A stretch of 64,000 nt of DNA. It comes from Marisa cornuarietis. Lineage: Eukaryota > Mollusca > Gastropoda > Architaenioglossa > Ampullariidae. The stretch lies in contig SMMW01000001.1 in the NCBI GenBank assembly GCA_004794655.1, forward strand, positions 15,157,501 through 15,221,500. Reading direction: 5' to 3'. Below the pieces are notes generated by a model. It saw only the letters and a list, made by a program, of their open reading frames with translations. It did no database searches and had not been told where the DNA came from. The translations under genes were made by a program, and so were the position numbers. Below, piece after piece: positions 47,013-59,234 of the stretch (position 1 is its first letter; each line of letters starts with the position of its first letter).

Positions 47013-47190
47013 TAATAATAATAATAATAATGATAATAGTGAAGATTTTTATAGCGCATATTCACACTCATAGAGAGCATGCTCTTAGCGCTTAAAACGA
47101 GGAAGAGACGTGGACTAAGTAGACACAGAACAAAGGGGACGAAAGAAAACGACAGTATTGACGAAACAGAAAACAAAAGGCATCAAGTGA
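47013..47190 (-). mobile_element. 3'-end fragment of a dispersed LINE/SINE family (AGCGCT family)
   Basis: On the minus strand it runs GTCAATACTGTCGTTTTC, then a GA/CT-rich block, TTAAGCGCTAAGAGCATG, GCGCTATAAAAATCTTCAC, and an (ATT)n tail. It shares block order with 29450-29650. The trinucleotide tail and absence of coding sequence fit a retroposon 3' end. Confidence 0.6.
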
Positions 47191-47432
47191 TCTTCTTATC
47201 TATGATAAGCAGAACATCTCCCTATTTCCACAAAAAATGTCCTTCAGTCAGAATGTTGATCTGCTATGTTAACTTGAAATGTTTTGTACTTAAATTCATT
47301 ATTTTCTGCATGATCTTCATTTCTTTTTAAATTTCCTGAATGGATAAATCTTTGTTGTAGATGTTTATTGATGACGTGATATTATACTATTACCATTCAG
47401 CTCAGGGAATTAGTGACGAAATTAATAATAAG

Positions 47433-47635
47433 TGACGTCACACATAGCAACAAGGATCGAGCGACTTCGGCTGTCAGTGTAGAGACGTTGCTATGTAAAC
47501 AAGATTAGAAATCATTACGTCATTTCTACGTCGGTCTAGACTGTTATAGAACGTTCGAGCTATATATAGCTCCTTCTAGAACCTTCTACTTATCTGTGCG
47601 TGTTGTATATAAGCACATCTTCTGTGACAGTGGAA
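47433..47635 (+). promoter_or_regulatory. Promoter-like region: CRE palindrome, heat-shock elements, TATA box
   Basis: In order: the perfect CRE palindrome TGACGTCA at 47433-47440; a 10-bp perfect inverted repeat ACATAGCAAC/GTTGCTATGT at 47442-47451 and 47487-47496; GAACGTTC at 47549-47556; the 16-bp palindrome GAGCTATATATAGCTC at 47557-47572; TTCTAGAACCTTC at 47574-47586; TATATAAG at 47606-47613. TTCnnGAAnnTTC is the classical three-unit heat-shock factor site, and it sits 20 bp upstream of a well-formed TATA box. The whole lies 150-330 bp before the relic reading frame starting at 47765. Transcription and heat induction are inferred, not shown. Confidence 0.6.
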
Positions 47636-47764
47636 GTTGTATTAGTGATACAGTCGTACTACGTGATACAGTGAGATATAAAGTGACTGAATAGAACAGT
47701 GCGATACATATATTGTGGACGAATAGAACGATAGTAAGCTGTTAAGTAGTCGTACAACAATGTA

Positions 47765-49010
47765 ATGAATAGACTAAAGACAAGGTCGGCTTCTAGTCAC
47801 AGTATCTTTGGTAGTCCATTGTGTGAACTTCCCTTGACTGAACTTCCAACTCGTTTGAAAGCTGGACGTTATTTTCTGTCGCTAACGGACAGCAAGGACA
47901 CCAGCAACAAGGACACTTGTTCCCCAAGCTTCTCAGACACTGACAGACCTGTGGACTCGTGCTGGAATTCCCTCACAACCACTCAACGGATGAAGCAGCA
48001 CAAGCATCAAAGCATGGCAAGGAGACTGTAAAGACTGTAAATTTCATGGAAGCTGTTTGTCATTGCTGTCTGCCAATGTGAGGACATTGATGCATACGAA
48101 TATGACAGAGACATGAAAGTACCACAGCGAGAGTGTCAGTTTTTGACGGACCATAGAATCACGGGGAAAATGTAAATTCGTTCAATTGATAGAAAGGTGA
48201 CAGCAATTATAATAAGAAAACAAGCAATGGATGAAAGAAAGAGAAGATAAAGGAAGCAGAAGGAAGAGAGCAAGTGAGGACATAGTTTTACCAGGAGAAG
48301 TGTTTGCAGTGAAAATCATGGCAATATTTTTTGATGGCCGAAAAACATGACACTGGTGAGAGAGAAAAGAGGAGACAAGTGATTTAATCTAATGAAACTA
48401 TCTGTGCCATTTAACACTAGTACTAGGAACAGGTTCTGCTATTGCTGATAGCATTCACAGTGCAATTAAAAAAGGGGAATTGAAGACAAGATCATGGCAG
48501 TTGGAGCCGTCAGCTGTGAACACTGGGCAACGTGGTTGGGCAACACATCTGTTAGAGCTTCACACTGGTCGCCTCAATTTTACAAAAGACTCATTGGTCC
48601 AACTGAAGGATCCACACAGTGGACAAAACCGATTGGAAATGAATTGGCTAATTGCGACTCATTGCGGATAGTGACCCTCTTCCAGAAATCGTAATCAGAG
48701 AACTTAGTAATGACCAAGCCTACCTGTACAAAATGATCACTGATGTTAGAAGTGGAAGCATCAGAGACGATTTACTGCAGGAAAATCCTGGGGCCATGTC
48801 GATGGCCAGATGATTCACAACTGCTAGCAGGATATATTGTCTGTGTGTGGCAACTGTGCAGCCAGGTAACGAACTGTATTCCCTGACACACTTCATTGTC
48901 TGCTGCTATGGACCTACACGGTTTAGCATCAAGTGTCGCCAAAGATGCACTGACTGACCAAAGGACTTGCTTCAACAAATTAAGCAACAGAGTTTGTCAT
49001 CATCGGCCTG
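47765..49010 (+). pseudogene. Decayed copy of a multicopy invertebrate protein family (FDGRK motif), function unknown
   Basis: Reading across frames, an ATG at 47765 opens 88 codons that include LPLTELPTRLKAGRYF. Later blocks include MKVPQRECQFLTDH (48.1 kb), MAIFFDGRK followed by a stop (48.32 kb), AVNTGQRG and LLELHTGRL (48.5 kb), GPTEGSTQWTKPIGNELANC (48.6 kb), IRELSNDQAYLYKMIT (48.69 kb), NPGAMSMAR (48.78 kb), then ILCLCVATVQPGNELYSLTH and FSIKCRQRCTD (48.83-48.95 kb). From memory, these blocks occur in this order in a large family of uncharacterised, multicopy, apparently intronless proteins of Hydra, aphids and molluscs. At least five stops or frameshifts are present, and a central part of the family seems deleted. 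Whether the family is a transposon protein or an amplified host gene is unknown to me. Confidence 0.65.
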
Positions 49011-49074
49011 CAAGAATATAACATGGGCCCGTAGTGCAGCGGAACGCAGACTGGGTCCATCAGGAAAATGTTCT

Positions 49075-49265
49075 TCTGTCGCACATATACAGCAATAAAC
49101 ATGTACACACATAGAGCAGTACACATGTACGCACTACACCAATGCACACATACAGCAATACACAGCTGCATATATACATTATTACAATGTACACACAGAC
49201 AACAGTATATAAGTACACATAAGCAGTGCAGAGGTACATATATACAGCAGTATACATTACCTTCA
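49075..49265. repeat. Degenerate ~23-bp tandem repeat
   Basis: Units resembling CACATACAGCAATACACATG recur about eight times with changes (CACATAGAGCAGTACACATG, TACAGCAATACACAGCTGC, GACAACAGTATATAAGTAC and so on), spaced 19-24 bases apart. Confidence 0.7.
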
Positions 49266-49339
49266 ATCATCGTATATACAATATATACACGCAGTAAGTG
49301 ACCACGTGTAAAGATCACGATGGTAATGGTGTAATAATG

Positions 49340-49612
49340 TAAAGGTAAGGTAAAGGTCATCCCATAACCTTTTCAGGTCGTTGGGGAGTGAGTTGTTAGA
49401 GACACCACTTTTCTCGGGGCCAGCTTTTACATGAAGGTGGTGCCAATCTCATCTCCCTCGCTGCCTTACCTTCCCCAACCCGCTATGGAGTCAGGTACCC
49501 ATTCCCGCCAGCTGGGTCAACTGGGGGAAGTTTGCTGCGCTTATCGGGAATTGAACCCGCGCGCTCTCGGTTTGGACGCCAGCGCTCTAACCACTCGGCC
49601 ATCCGCTTCCCC
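49340..49612 (-). mobile_element. tRNA-derived SINE, family B, full-length copy
   Basis: On the minus strand the head is GGGGAAGCGGATGGCCGAGT then GGTTAGAGCGCTGG (box A TGGCCGAGTGG), with box B GGGTTCAATTCCC about 45 bases on. A 180-bp body follows (GGGTACCTGACTCC, GGTGTCTCTAACAACTCAC, GGTTATGGGATGACC), and it ends in a short ACCTTT/ACCTTACC simple tail. The head resembles a tRNA with a long variable region, but its acceptor ends do not pair, so it is a SINE rather than a working tRNA. It is unrelated to family A beyond the promoter boxes. Confidence 0.85.
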
Positions 49613-49644
49613 TTTTGCTTCCCGTGTTGTCCTCGTCCTCCAGT

Positions 49645-49678
49645 TTGTCATTAATTATGAGGACGACTATACAAAGGG

Positions 49679-49742
<64 letters not shown>

Positions 49743-49788
49743 CGTGCGTGTTGTCGTGTGTGTTGGGGGGTTGTGCCTGGCTGGTCCG
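49645..49788. repeat. Dispersed repeat built around a (GT)n array, copy 1
   Basis: The left flank TGAGGACGACTATACAAAGG and right flank TTGGGGGGTTGTGCC enclose about 70 bases of GT/GTGC units. The same flanks enclose a GT array at 52855-52980, so the GT tract belongs to a mobile repeat unit rather than being an independent microsatellite. Confidence 0.85.
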
Positions 49789-52700
49789 TTGGGGTCTATT
49801 CCTCCCACGTCCCTTACAACATCAACATCGGGAGCTGAGGCAGTGGCCTGACTTGCGACTCAGCGCGCTGCAAATTCCACGCACGCCCTGGCGCTACCCT
49901 GCGCATTCCGAAGGAAATTTGAGCCGCCGAAAAAAACCCGACTCAAGATTAGTGCGGAGATTATGAAGAAAAGGGAGCGAAAAGGTCCGTGCAAGCGGAG
50001 AGTGATTCCCCTTGTACACGTAATTACTCGTTTTGATCGCAGTCCCAGACGGGCGACACTTGCTACTGCCATCACTCACTAGCCTTCGCACCCCGATCAA
50101 TCTTCCCGACACCCTGCCACCAGACCTGTGTCTGTTAAATGTCCAGTAACCCTCCCACACCTTCTAATTTCCATACTCCCCTAAACTCAAATAATCAGGA
50201 TGATTCAGAACCTGAAAAGAGTGGCTTTTAAAAAATTGTTCATGTATTCTCGTTCTCGTAATAAGTGTGTTGCGGATCAAACTCAAGAACCCCGGTTTTT
50301 TGTTTTTAATACGACGCAAGTTGGATAACTCGGATCTTGGATTGTCCTTTTCTTTCATATGACGATGAGATGCCACTTTTCTCAGTTGTGCCTTTGTGAT
50401 TTCCTTTGTTTTGTTGTTTCTGTTTTTTTTATTACTTTTTATTTTGGTGCAAGTGTGCAGGATGTGGAGAAAGTGTTTTGTAAGCGCCTACAGCCTCATT
50501 TAAACGATGAGAAATGCACTCTATATATGCGTTATTATTATAATTTTTATTACTAATTAATATTAATTATTAAAAATTTTAAATAATACTTTTTATTTCC
50601 CCATGACTTCCTCAGCTTCTCTCTTTTTCTAATTGGACAAAGATGTGGATCCCTGGTAATCTCTATAAAAGCGATGTGCAAAGAAGACAGAGTAATTAGC
50701 TTATGAAACACTCAACAACACTAAACAGTTGATGAAAACATCACATTGTTGGGGAAAGGGAGATGGGGAACGCTTAAATTTATACTTTCTCCTTTCTTTG
50801 TGTGAGCAAAGCAAGGGAATGTTGCCGAAATAAATACGAGTAAACAAAACACATTCCACCGAACATCCCTCCCGCTCCAAAAAAAAAAGTTTCAAAGACA
50901 CTTGGACTTCCTCATAGATGTCGAACGTGAGAGTCCTTGAAAAGGATTTCGCCGGGTATCTAGAGCTGCTTTCTGCTCCCGCGAGAGGCCGCGAGAACTC
51001 ATCAGCCACTCGTCCTTCCACGTGTTCCCTATCCGCTTGCAAAGACTTTCGGGAAGAAGGGTCGATGTTGCCACTTTTCTTCTCAAAGTGGCTTTCGCGA
51101 GTGCGTAAAATGTTGTGGAGTGCGCTGGAAGGCACAACCACCCCCGCACACTGTGGCCAAGGATCGAAGATCGATTTCTACTCTGAATTTAGCTGCAGCC
51201 AATGGTCCGCCCCTCCTTGAGCAGGGCGGGGCACTTTGGTGCGGCACTTCAACCGGAAGCTGTGCGAGAAAGGGTGAGAATCTGGTCCAGAGTTCGAAAT
51301 GATGAAATGCCGTTTTCCTGGCGCGCGGGGTTTATGAAACCGAGATGATCAGGAATGCTTGCATGAAATGTTGAAGCGGCGACATTAAAGGCATCACGAC
51401 ATCGCTATCGGGGCTGGCGCATGCTCTTGTTTTAACTGAGGCATCAGCAGAAGGGAAAGTCATGTGGCATCTTCTCCTCCACACCCCCAACTTCACTCGA
51501 CGTCTATCCAACTTCCGCCTGCTCCCCAACGAGTGCCCTCCCCCCCCCCATTACTTCCCTTCAGAAGACGTGGGGCAGTGGTGCAGGTCAGCAACGACTT
51601 CTTCAACAGCCAATGACGTCAAAGGTGAACTTTTCTCACGCTCGTACTTGTCCGAGGCTTCCTGCTCAAGTGTGGCTTACTTCACTTGAACTACCGAGCA
51701 GTCTAAGCAACAGTCACAAACAGCATTCACCTGCAATGCACTCTCATCGCCAGCTCTTTTCACTTTGATTCCGCTCTAAAATGAGCTCATGTGAATCGCG
51801 AAACTTGTTTTGTCAGCTGTGCGACATTCCTGTCATTTCTCCTAACACTTTATTTAGGATGTTTGAAAGCTTTAGTTTGATGTCTTCTGTCGTGATATAC
51901 TTCAAAATCTGAGTGACGACTTCACCAGCACTTTTGAGTCGCTCATCGTTATTCTAGAAACAGATTTCATTTGGTTTTCATTTTTTTCAAGTTTGCTATC
52001 GAAAATTTTTGCCAAATAAAACCACATCCATCAACATTTCCATCGAATTCTGCATCTCTCTTGATGTCATGTAATCAATTTAGGACAATAGTTTAAAAGC
52101 CTAAGTTCATTTTTTCGGGGTGGAATATCATTACACTTTTTTATTACATCGTGGTACAAAACGTTTTTTTTTTTGACGGCTCTCGTTAAAGGACTAGGGT
52201 GCAATTTTTTTCTAATGATTGGTTAAAGATCAGTGACAGGTAATATTTCCTTAAATCTGGATGAATACACCACTTCCGTTCTCGAGATGAAAATCTACAA
52301 AAATATTGTCACTATTCACCAAAAGAGGTCAAAATCGTGAGGTCACAATTATACACATACGTCTGATTAGCACATAATCCCAGTTTGGCTGAGACCCCAA
52401 TAAAACAAACTTACACATGTTAAAAAAAAACAACTGATAAATATAAAACGTTGACGCCTGTGTTGAATATATTTTCCTGTACATAGTGACGTTAGAAGGC
52501 GTTTGTTTCAAGAACGCAAGGAACGTTGTTACAATAATCCGCGGTTTTCTCGTCAAACACGAAAAATTGGCTCCAGGGACTGAGCACGTGGGTGACAGTC
52601 ATGATGTAGCTCTTACCACCCGCATTAACATTAATCATGCAGGGGAACGTTACGTGAACTGTTCACACGTCAGTTACTTCAAATCTCGCCACGTGGCTCA

Positions 52701-52854
52701 CGAACCTCTACCACTGATTTGCCCCGAACAAAAGAATTAAGCACGTGCGAATCAAAGTACAATACAGATTAACACACAAATTATGCAGAATACGTACATA
52801 CAACAATTTCACTTATCTACTAGTGCTCCCAATGTTACAGTCCTGCTATCTTCT
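49789..52854. other. Non-coding stretch, no gene seen
   Basis: No supported gene. There is AT-rich DNA at about 50380-50600, a mildly GC-rich segment at 50900-51250 with a 146-codon minus-strand frame that I do not recognise, and a short poly-C at about 51540-51550. Confidence 0.55.
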
Positions 52855-52900
52855 TGTCATTAGTGATGAGGACGACGATACAAAGGGACTCTGTGTGTGA

Positions 52901-52957
<57 letters not shown>

Positions 52958-52980
52958 GGGGGGTTGTGCCCGTCTGGTCA
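52855..52980. repeat. Dispersed repeat built around a (GT)n array, copy 2
   Basis: Flanks TGAGGACGACGATACAAAGG and TTGGGGGGTTGTGCC match copy 1 at 49645-49788; the GT run spans about 52892-52956. Confidence 0.85.
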
Positions 52981-55900
52981 TACATTACTAACCACCATCC
53001 CCTCTCATGCACCTACGCACACCAGCTTAAACTTAACAGTTGTTACTGTTGCTCTCGTATTACTATAATTCTTCCTACCTCTCAGTCTCTCCACATTTCG
53101 AGTGCATACTTGTAGTGCAGTGAATAGCGGGTCCTAATCTGACAGTCGTGGCACGCCAATGACTCTCCACTTGTCGTGTTCCGTCCAACTGTCCGTCGTC
53201 ACTTCCCCAATCGGTCCGCCAACCACGTCATAGAGTTACCCTGGCATGGATACCGATGGCTGTCCCAGTCCACGCACGGCACGGGACTTTTTCGACGTCT
53301 GTTTGTTTTCCCGACTACGGTGTTATACAGCACACAGTGGCACGCGCCGGGATGAACACCACCCTGATCCCGACTTCGGTGCTTTGGAGCACGGGGCGAA
53401 TACTTAGGCCTCCTTATTCTTCACCTGGCAGAACAGTGACTTCTCCTGCTAGACTTGGTGTCAAACGTCTATCTCTCACAGGTAACGCAAGCTCTGGTCG
53501 TGTAGTCCTTGTAGTTTCCACGACGACAGGTGGCAGTCCTGACGTTCCTTTGTCACTAATTGGCCCCTTGCGTCGACTTTCTCCCGAGTCTTTGCCATCC
53601 TGGCTCAAGTCTCGGTCTAGCAGAAAAGTCCCTCGGTGTTAAAGAAAGTTGCAGACGTGTAGACTGTTGACCAAATGCTCCGTTCACACTTACTTCGTGT
53701 TTTGCGAAGTTCTCGTTCCCTTACAGGCGTAAACAGCGTTCTTCAACCAACCATCAACCATACAGCGTGAATAAAAGGAAGACCAAACCCACTTGACCAT
53801 GACTGGCCTTAGTCTCTAAAAGAAAGACTAATTCTTTCCCCGTGCAGTGGAAGTAGGTATCGCCAGCCAGGTGTTACAGCCCTCAGATGTTTACTCTTTG
53901 TCCGGCCGTCAAACGTAGTCAACGAGACGGTCAACATGACACAAACGTTGTTCACACCCTCCACTGGGCAGTTATTCACGCTTGGCTGGCTCTAGCTAAT
54001 TAAAGTAGTCTATCCTGCATAATGCTTTCTAATGGCAGGCACACAAGGGCCTTTTAATTACTTAAGTGGCCTCTGGCTTTGGACACGCAGTCAATTTTAG
54101 TCTAAACCTTTAATCGTGCTTACTTTTCGTATCCTAGTTAAAGTGACATAAGTACCTATTTTTTTAGTTATTGGATTGAAATGTACCCAATCATAAGAAA
54201 GAAATGCTACCCCACTAGTCCTTTAACGTCGTTCTACACGCTGTGTATCCGTGTTCACCATGTCATCACCTCAGCCATGCTACAGGTTATTTTAAAATCA
54301 AATTTTGCCTTGAAAGAATCCGTCAGTAATTATATTTTTGCAGGAAATATTTGTCGATCTTTCGAACGTTGTTCTTCTGTCATTGTGTGGAACATGAGTA
54401 AACAATCTGTGGCTTGGTCTAAAAAAATCTTTGTTTTTCATCGATGACGTCTGCATATCTGTCTGCTAATGGGTGAGTGGAAAATAGAAGGACATGTGGC
54501 ATTCAAGCAAACTTCGAGAAAAAATACGCTGTCCATCAGAACAAACTTGATATGAATGCGAGAGAATAAACATGAAATAGTCGGCTCCCATCCCACATTC
54601 ACGATATCAACCTCCCCTAACCCGTCCTTCACCAACTCTTTGACGATGACGCATTCCGATTGTAGCCACGTGGAACAAACTGTACTCGACATCCTGTGCC
54701 AACAATATTCAGAACCATTAAAAATCATATGAATACCCCTACGAAAGATGGATCCTAAGAAAACCGTTCCTGAAACAGAATATTATAACAGCCTGAATGA
54801 GAAAGTCTCTTCTTCAAACAGATAAAAGAACTCCTGCAGGTAATACGTCCTGTGGTCTAGGGAATAAACTGTGTCAGGATGAAGATGAATGCTCTCTGAC
54901 CGGTTTTCTTTCAGTCCACCCTCAACCCCCAGCCATTCATCCGCACCGTGACTAGGTGACTAGAACTTTTTTATTTGCGACAGATCCTTGCCTAGAGCCA
55001 AGCACGAACATGAAACATTCTCTGATACCTTCCAACCTTTCACTAGAATCTTAGGTCTAGGACTGCACTAATGGCAGCAGCCGTGAGTTGCCCAGGTATT
55101 TCTGTCCACCTTCTTGCCCAGATACTTCTACACACCTTCTTGCAAAGCAGCTGCCAACAGCTGCTCATCTACAGTAACACAACAGACTCTTTGAACCTTC
55201 CTCCTGCAGTTTCACCTCCCGCACAGCCGCTGAAGAGGTCAAGTCCTTTCAGTTATTTTAAGAAATGCTATGACGGAAGCATCACATAGTCACAGGGACA
55301 CGTGCAGTTCGAGAAGAAAGTTGTTGCTGTGAAAAAAAAGAGGATCCAAAAGATAAGAGAATGCATTCGCGTTCATAAAAGAGCCGTTTCGCTACATCTA
55401 CTGGAATCAAAAGACTGTTGTTTCCTCCACTCGTCCATTCCCTCTTCAAAAGAAGCAGAGTTTTTCAACACTTTCTGTCAGGTAAAGGTAAGGCAAACTG
55501 TGAACAGAGCACTTTCTGCTACTTGTTCCTTTTTTTTTTACAAAGATGTTAGCAATGAATAGGAATGACAACAAGAAACCAGCACTTCCGCCTAGGAATA
55601 AAAGCCTTTCTTGCAGTGCTTCCAACTCCACCTTAATCTTTGTCACCTGTCTGAAGCAAACAACAACAAAAACAAAAAAACATATGTCGCTTTCAAACTT
55701 CCGTCATGTGCATGTGAACCGCCTTCTCCATTCATCCCCATCCTTCTTTCAAACTTTGTAAATAATACTTTCATTTCTATAAATAAGACCTGAGGCTGGT
55801 TTTTTGTGGACAACTTGGTGTAAGCACTAGAAGTTTTAAGCTGATTTTTGAATTAAAAGTAAACAAAAAGTTCAAAAATACATTCTTTAATCCTGATTTT

Positions 55901-58111
55901 AATATCAAGCTTTTTTTCTATAGCTCAAAGAGTTTCCATTTAGGAATTTCTTAAATACGTTTATTTCCTAGTAATTTTATACTCGTAACTGAAAATGAAT
56001 AATATGCTGACTTTGAAAAGTCAGTACATCAAAGATTAAGTACTAAACAGTTAGTAATCAACATCTTACAGCCCTAACACAATGAGCGCTCGAATTTTGT
56101 TCAGGATACCCAGGTACTGAACAAATATTAAGTTATAATAATAAAAACAAGAGTGGGAATGAGGGAACAGAGACGAGACAACAAGCAGAAACATAAGGAC
56201 GGCTGTAGCAATCATAATGACAATACAACACATAACATAAACCAATAAAGATGTAATTGTCGAGCGCGACTCCCCCTGGCTTGCTATACTGGTGGTCTTA
56301 AACGTTTAGTAAAGATGTTTAGCAGTCAAATGATACTAAATGTAAGGAAATTTTTTTATGTTTTTATGAATCCATTTTGCAAAATTAAAACACGTTTTGA
56401 CAAAAACCAGAGGTGTGTTCCTAGCCAGAATATTTTGTCTACACACTACATCAACAACTTTGCAAAAACAAGAACTGAATTCTTCATTCTTGAGTAAATT
56501 GTGCCAGAGGACTGAGCGTCAAGTCACAGCCACAAAATGTTCTACTGTGTGAACTAAATAGGGGGAGCAGTAACATAGGTTATTCTGGTTTATGGAATAC
56601 AATATTGTGAACGAAACGAAGTATAGCGAAACAATCTTACACCTCGTAAACTTTACTAATGTAGGCACTAAATCAAAATACCAGAGGTTCTAAATATTTT
56701 AAAACAGCCAATCGTTGCATACCAAATGTTTCTTAACAAAAGCTGGATGAAGGGAAAACTGGGTACTGGCCTGTATCAACTCGGGGTATTAAAATTCTCA
56801 TTTAGACCAGGTGGGGGAGTTTACGGATAAAATTGCGTACAATTTCACCTGTCGTCTCATATCCTTAGCTCCCTGCACCCTGGCGCTTAGTCTTGCTCTA
56901 CCCCATCGCCTGCTACCCGCAGGAAACAAAAACACTTTGGCAATGAAATGTTGCCTTTGTCATCGTCCTCTGCCCTTCATTTCCTATAATTTTGAGTGGC
57001 AAGCAGACAAGAACCCAGATGCAACCAAATAACATATAGAATGAAATGTACCTTGAATATCGTTAAAATCTTTGTTAATCTAAATTACTTCACTATTTAG
57101 TCGTATTGTTGCTTTCCTAGTTTATTCGTTCTTTTATATTCGAACACCTGCATACGTGTCTGTGTCATATCGCATGCATCCCAGCAAAACACCAGCAGTT
57201 AATGTGAGGACAACTGTTAAGAATGCAAAACATTAGTCGTTAATAAGACACACATGCAAGATTTCGTCCAACAGGATATTGGGTACCTGAGTGATTTGAA
57301 AATCTTCTCTTGTGCGGGTCAGAGCGGCGAATATTTTCCGGAAATTGCATTGCTTCATTTCCGTTCGACTCAATTTATTTAAAAAGTTCTTCTACATAAT
57401 CTCGTTGCCCCCCCCCCCCCGTCACATAACAGAACACTATTCTCAAGATGTTTTGACCATTTTCCCAAAGCTTCAAATATTACATTGTTTACTTTGCTTT
57501 GTAATACTCCCGCTAACGGAAAGTGGTTTATAAATATTAGAATGTTACAGAGCTGATTTTTTTTGTGTGCTGAAAACAAATATTGTTTAACAATGTCACT
57601 AAGCATAAAAAACAACAATTTCTCAGTCTTTGAGATGGTGAGTGGCAATGAGACTAATATCTAGAATGCATCAGCAGAAACGTGATTCATGAGGAAAAGA
57701 AGATCTTTCAAATGAACATGCGTCGATATTTGTTTACTTTTCTTACTAATGCGCATCTATTAATAAAGCTGGCCAGGTTTCTGGACTCTCAGAATCTATG
57801 CACGCCATGAAGAGACTTCACAAAAATGTAATCTGTTATTTAAAAAAAAACACACATGAAGACCATTGCATACAGTAAAAGCACTCAACTGCTGTAAAGA
57901 CAACCAAAAAAATACACAAATGATTACACTGTTAAAAAATGCACAATATGTCCTACTTCTGATTTATTTATAGGAAATCCAAACCCGTGTTATTTATTGA
58001 TAAAAAGTTCTGTGATCATTAAACACTCTCCTTCGATAACACTTAATACTTAACGCTGCATCGGCCACCCAGCGGCATTTTTAATATAACTGACGTACCC
58101 TTCCACATCCC

Positions 58112-58112
<1 letters not shown>
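52981..58112. other. Non-coding stretch, no gene recognised
   Basis: A 128-codon plus-strand frame at 53256-53642 has somewhat higher GC than its surroundings but no domain I recognise. From 55.8 kb onward the DNA is strongly AT-rich, with an 11-base poly-C at about 57411-57420. No exon, RNA gene or transposon protein is supported. Confidence 0.5.
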
Positions 58113-58154
<42 letters not shown>

Positions 58155-58203
58155 AGTGTGTGTGTGCGTGCGTGCGCGTGCGTGCGTGCGTGTGTGTGTG
58201 TGT
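58113..58203. repeat. (GT)n/(GTGC)n compound microsatellite
   Basis: GT units, then alternating GCGC, GTGC and GT segments. Confidence 0.96.
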
Positions 58204-58295
58204 GGCGAAGCAGGCGTAAGCTGTAAAAACACGGTCATCTTATTTCTCAACACGTTTTGAAGCAAATTCCCCTTGCTTGAACCCTCGCTTAGTAA

Positions 58296-58676
58296 TCAAA
58301 AAGAAATCTGCTGACATGGAGTTGTTTCCATTGAGTGAAAGGCCCAGGAAGTTAACTCTTGAAAGACGACATCGATTTGAAAAGAAATGAAGAATATCCA
58401 GAAAGCTGCTTCCCTCGATGTGTTGTCTCTGGCAATTTCCGCAGCGTTAGCATCAAAAGGAGGAGAGCACTTCTGTACGAGCTGGTCTTCTAGCTCTCTG
58501 GCCATAATGTTGCTCTCTTTAAACTCTCCAGTCAATTTTCCCGTCACGAAGGTATTCTTTTCTCGACCGAAATTTAGCACACGTTTTCCAGGTACAGCAA
58601 GGGAAAAAATCCCGTAAGACACAAAAGTAATCTGTGATTTCCAGACAAGAAAAGTGTCTTTATCAAAAGAGAACAT
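58296..58676 (-). other. Unrecognised 126-codon open frame
   Basis: An ATG-initiated minus-strand frame between two GT microsatellites. The middle looks protein-like (MARELEDQLVQKC, DNTSREAAFWIF), but I recognise no family, signal peptide or transmembrane segment, and there is no splice or promoter context. It may be chance. I list it only because it is the least repetitive frame of its length in this part of the window. Confidence 0.2.
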
Positions 58677-58762
58677 TTAAAAACAACCTCTTTTGCTCAT
58701 GGATCTTTATCGACGTAATTATGCCAACTGCACGCCTGAAATAGGAAAATTAGGAAAAGGAT

Positions 58763-58763
<1 letters not shown>

Positions 58764-58812
<49 letters not shown>

Positions 58813-58829
58813 GTTGTGTGGGTGCGTGT
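58764..58829. repeat. (GT)n microsatellite
   Basis: About 23 perfect GT units followed by an imperfect GT tail. Confidence 0.97.
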
Positions 58830-59234
58830 GTGTAGAGGGCGATAGATGGGGAAGGGGTAGATACATTAGAAGGAGAAAGATCGTACGCAGGGTACGTTTA
58901 TTACACGTTCTTGTAGTTCGCCGATTAATTGATTTAGACCGCTTAAATATATACGACATAGATTTTGCATTCTCTACTCTTGCTGCCAAGTCGGGTTATG
59001 TACTTTATGTAATCGTCTTAGCGGTAGACTTTTTTGTACTCTTTATATGCAGCGGTGTCATGTTTCTTCGCATACGACTGCTAAGTGAACAAAATGTATG
59101 CAAGGTGATCAACTCTTTCCTAAATTGTACTCTTTCATGTTGGCTGCTGGCTTTGATCGAAGTCCTCTGCACTTTTAAAGTCTCGTACTTTCATATTCGA
59201 AAAGGTCAGTCATTCGTCTTTTGACTAGTACCTA

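Noticed and set aside
49023..49061. Possible start of another family-A SINE (CCCGTAGTGCAGCGGAA)
   Set aside because: Only a box-A-like stretch is present; no box B or SINE body follows.
49530..49612. A tRNA gene (Leu/Ser-like) on the minus strand
   Set aside because: Box A and box B are good, but the acceptor ends do not pair, and the sequence continues into a SINE body with a simple-repeat tail.
53256..53642. 128-codon plus-strand frame in a mildly GC-rich segment
   Set aside because: No recognisable motif; composition alone does not support a gene.
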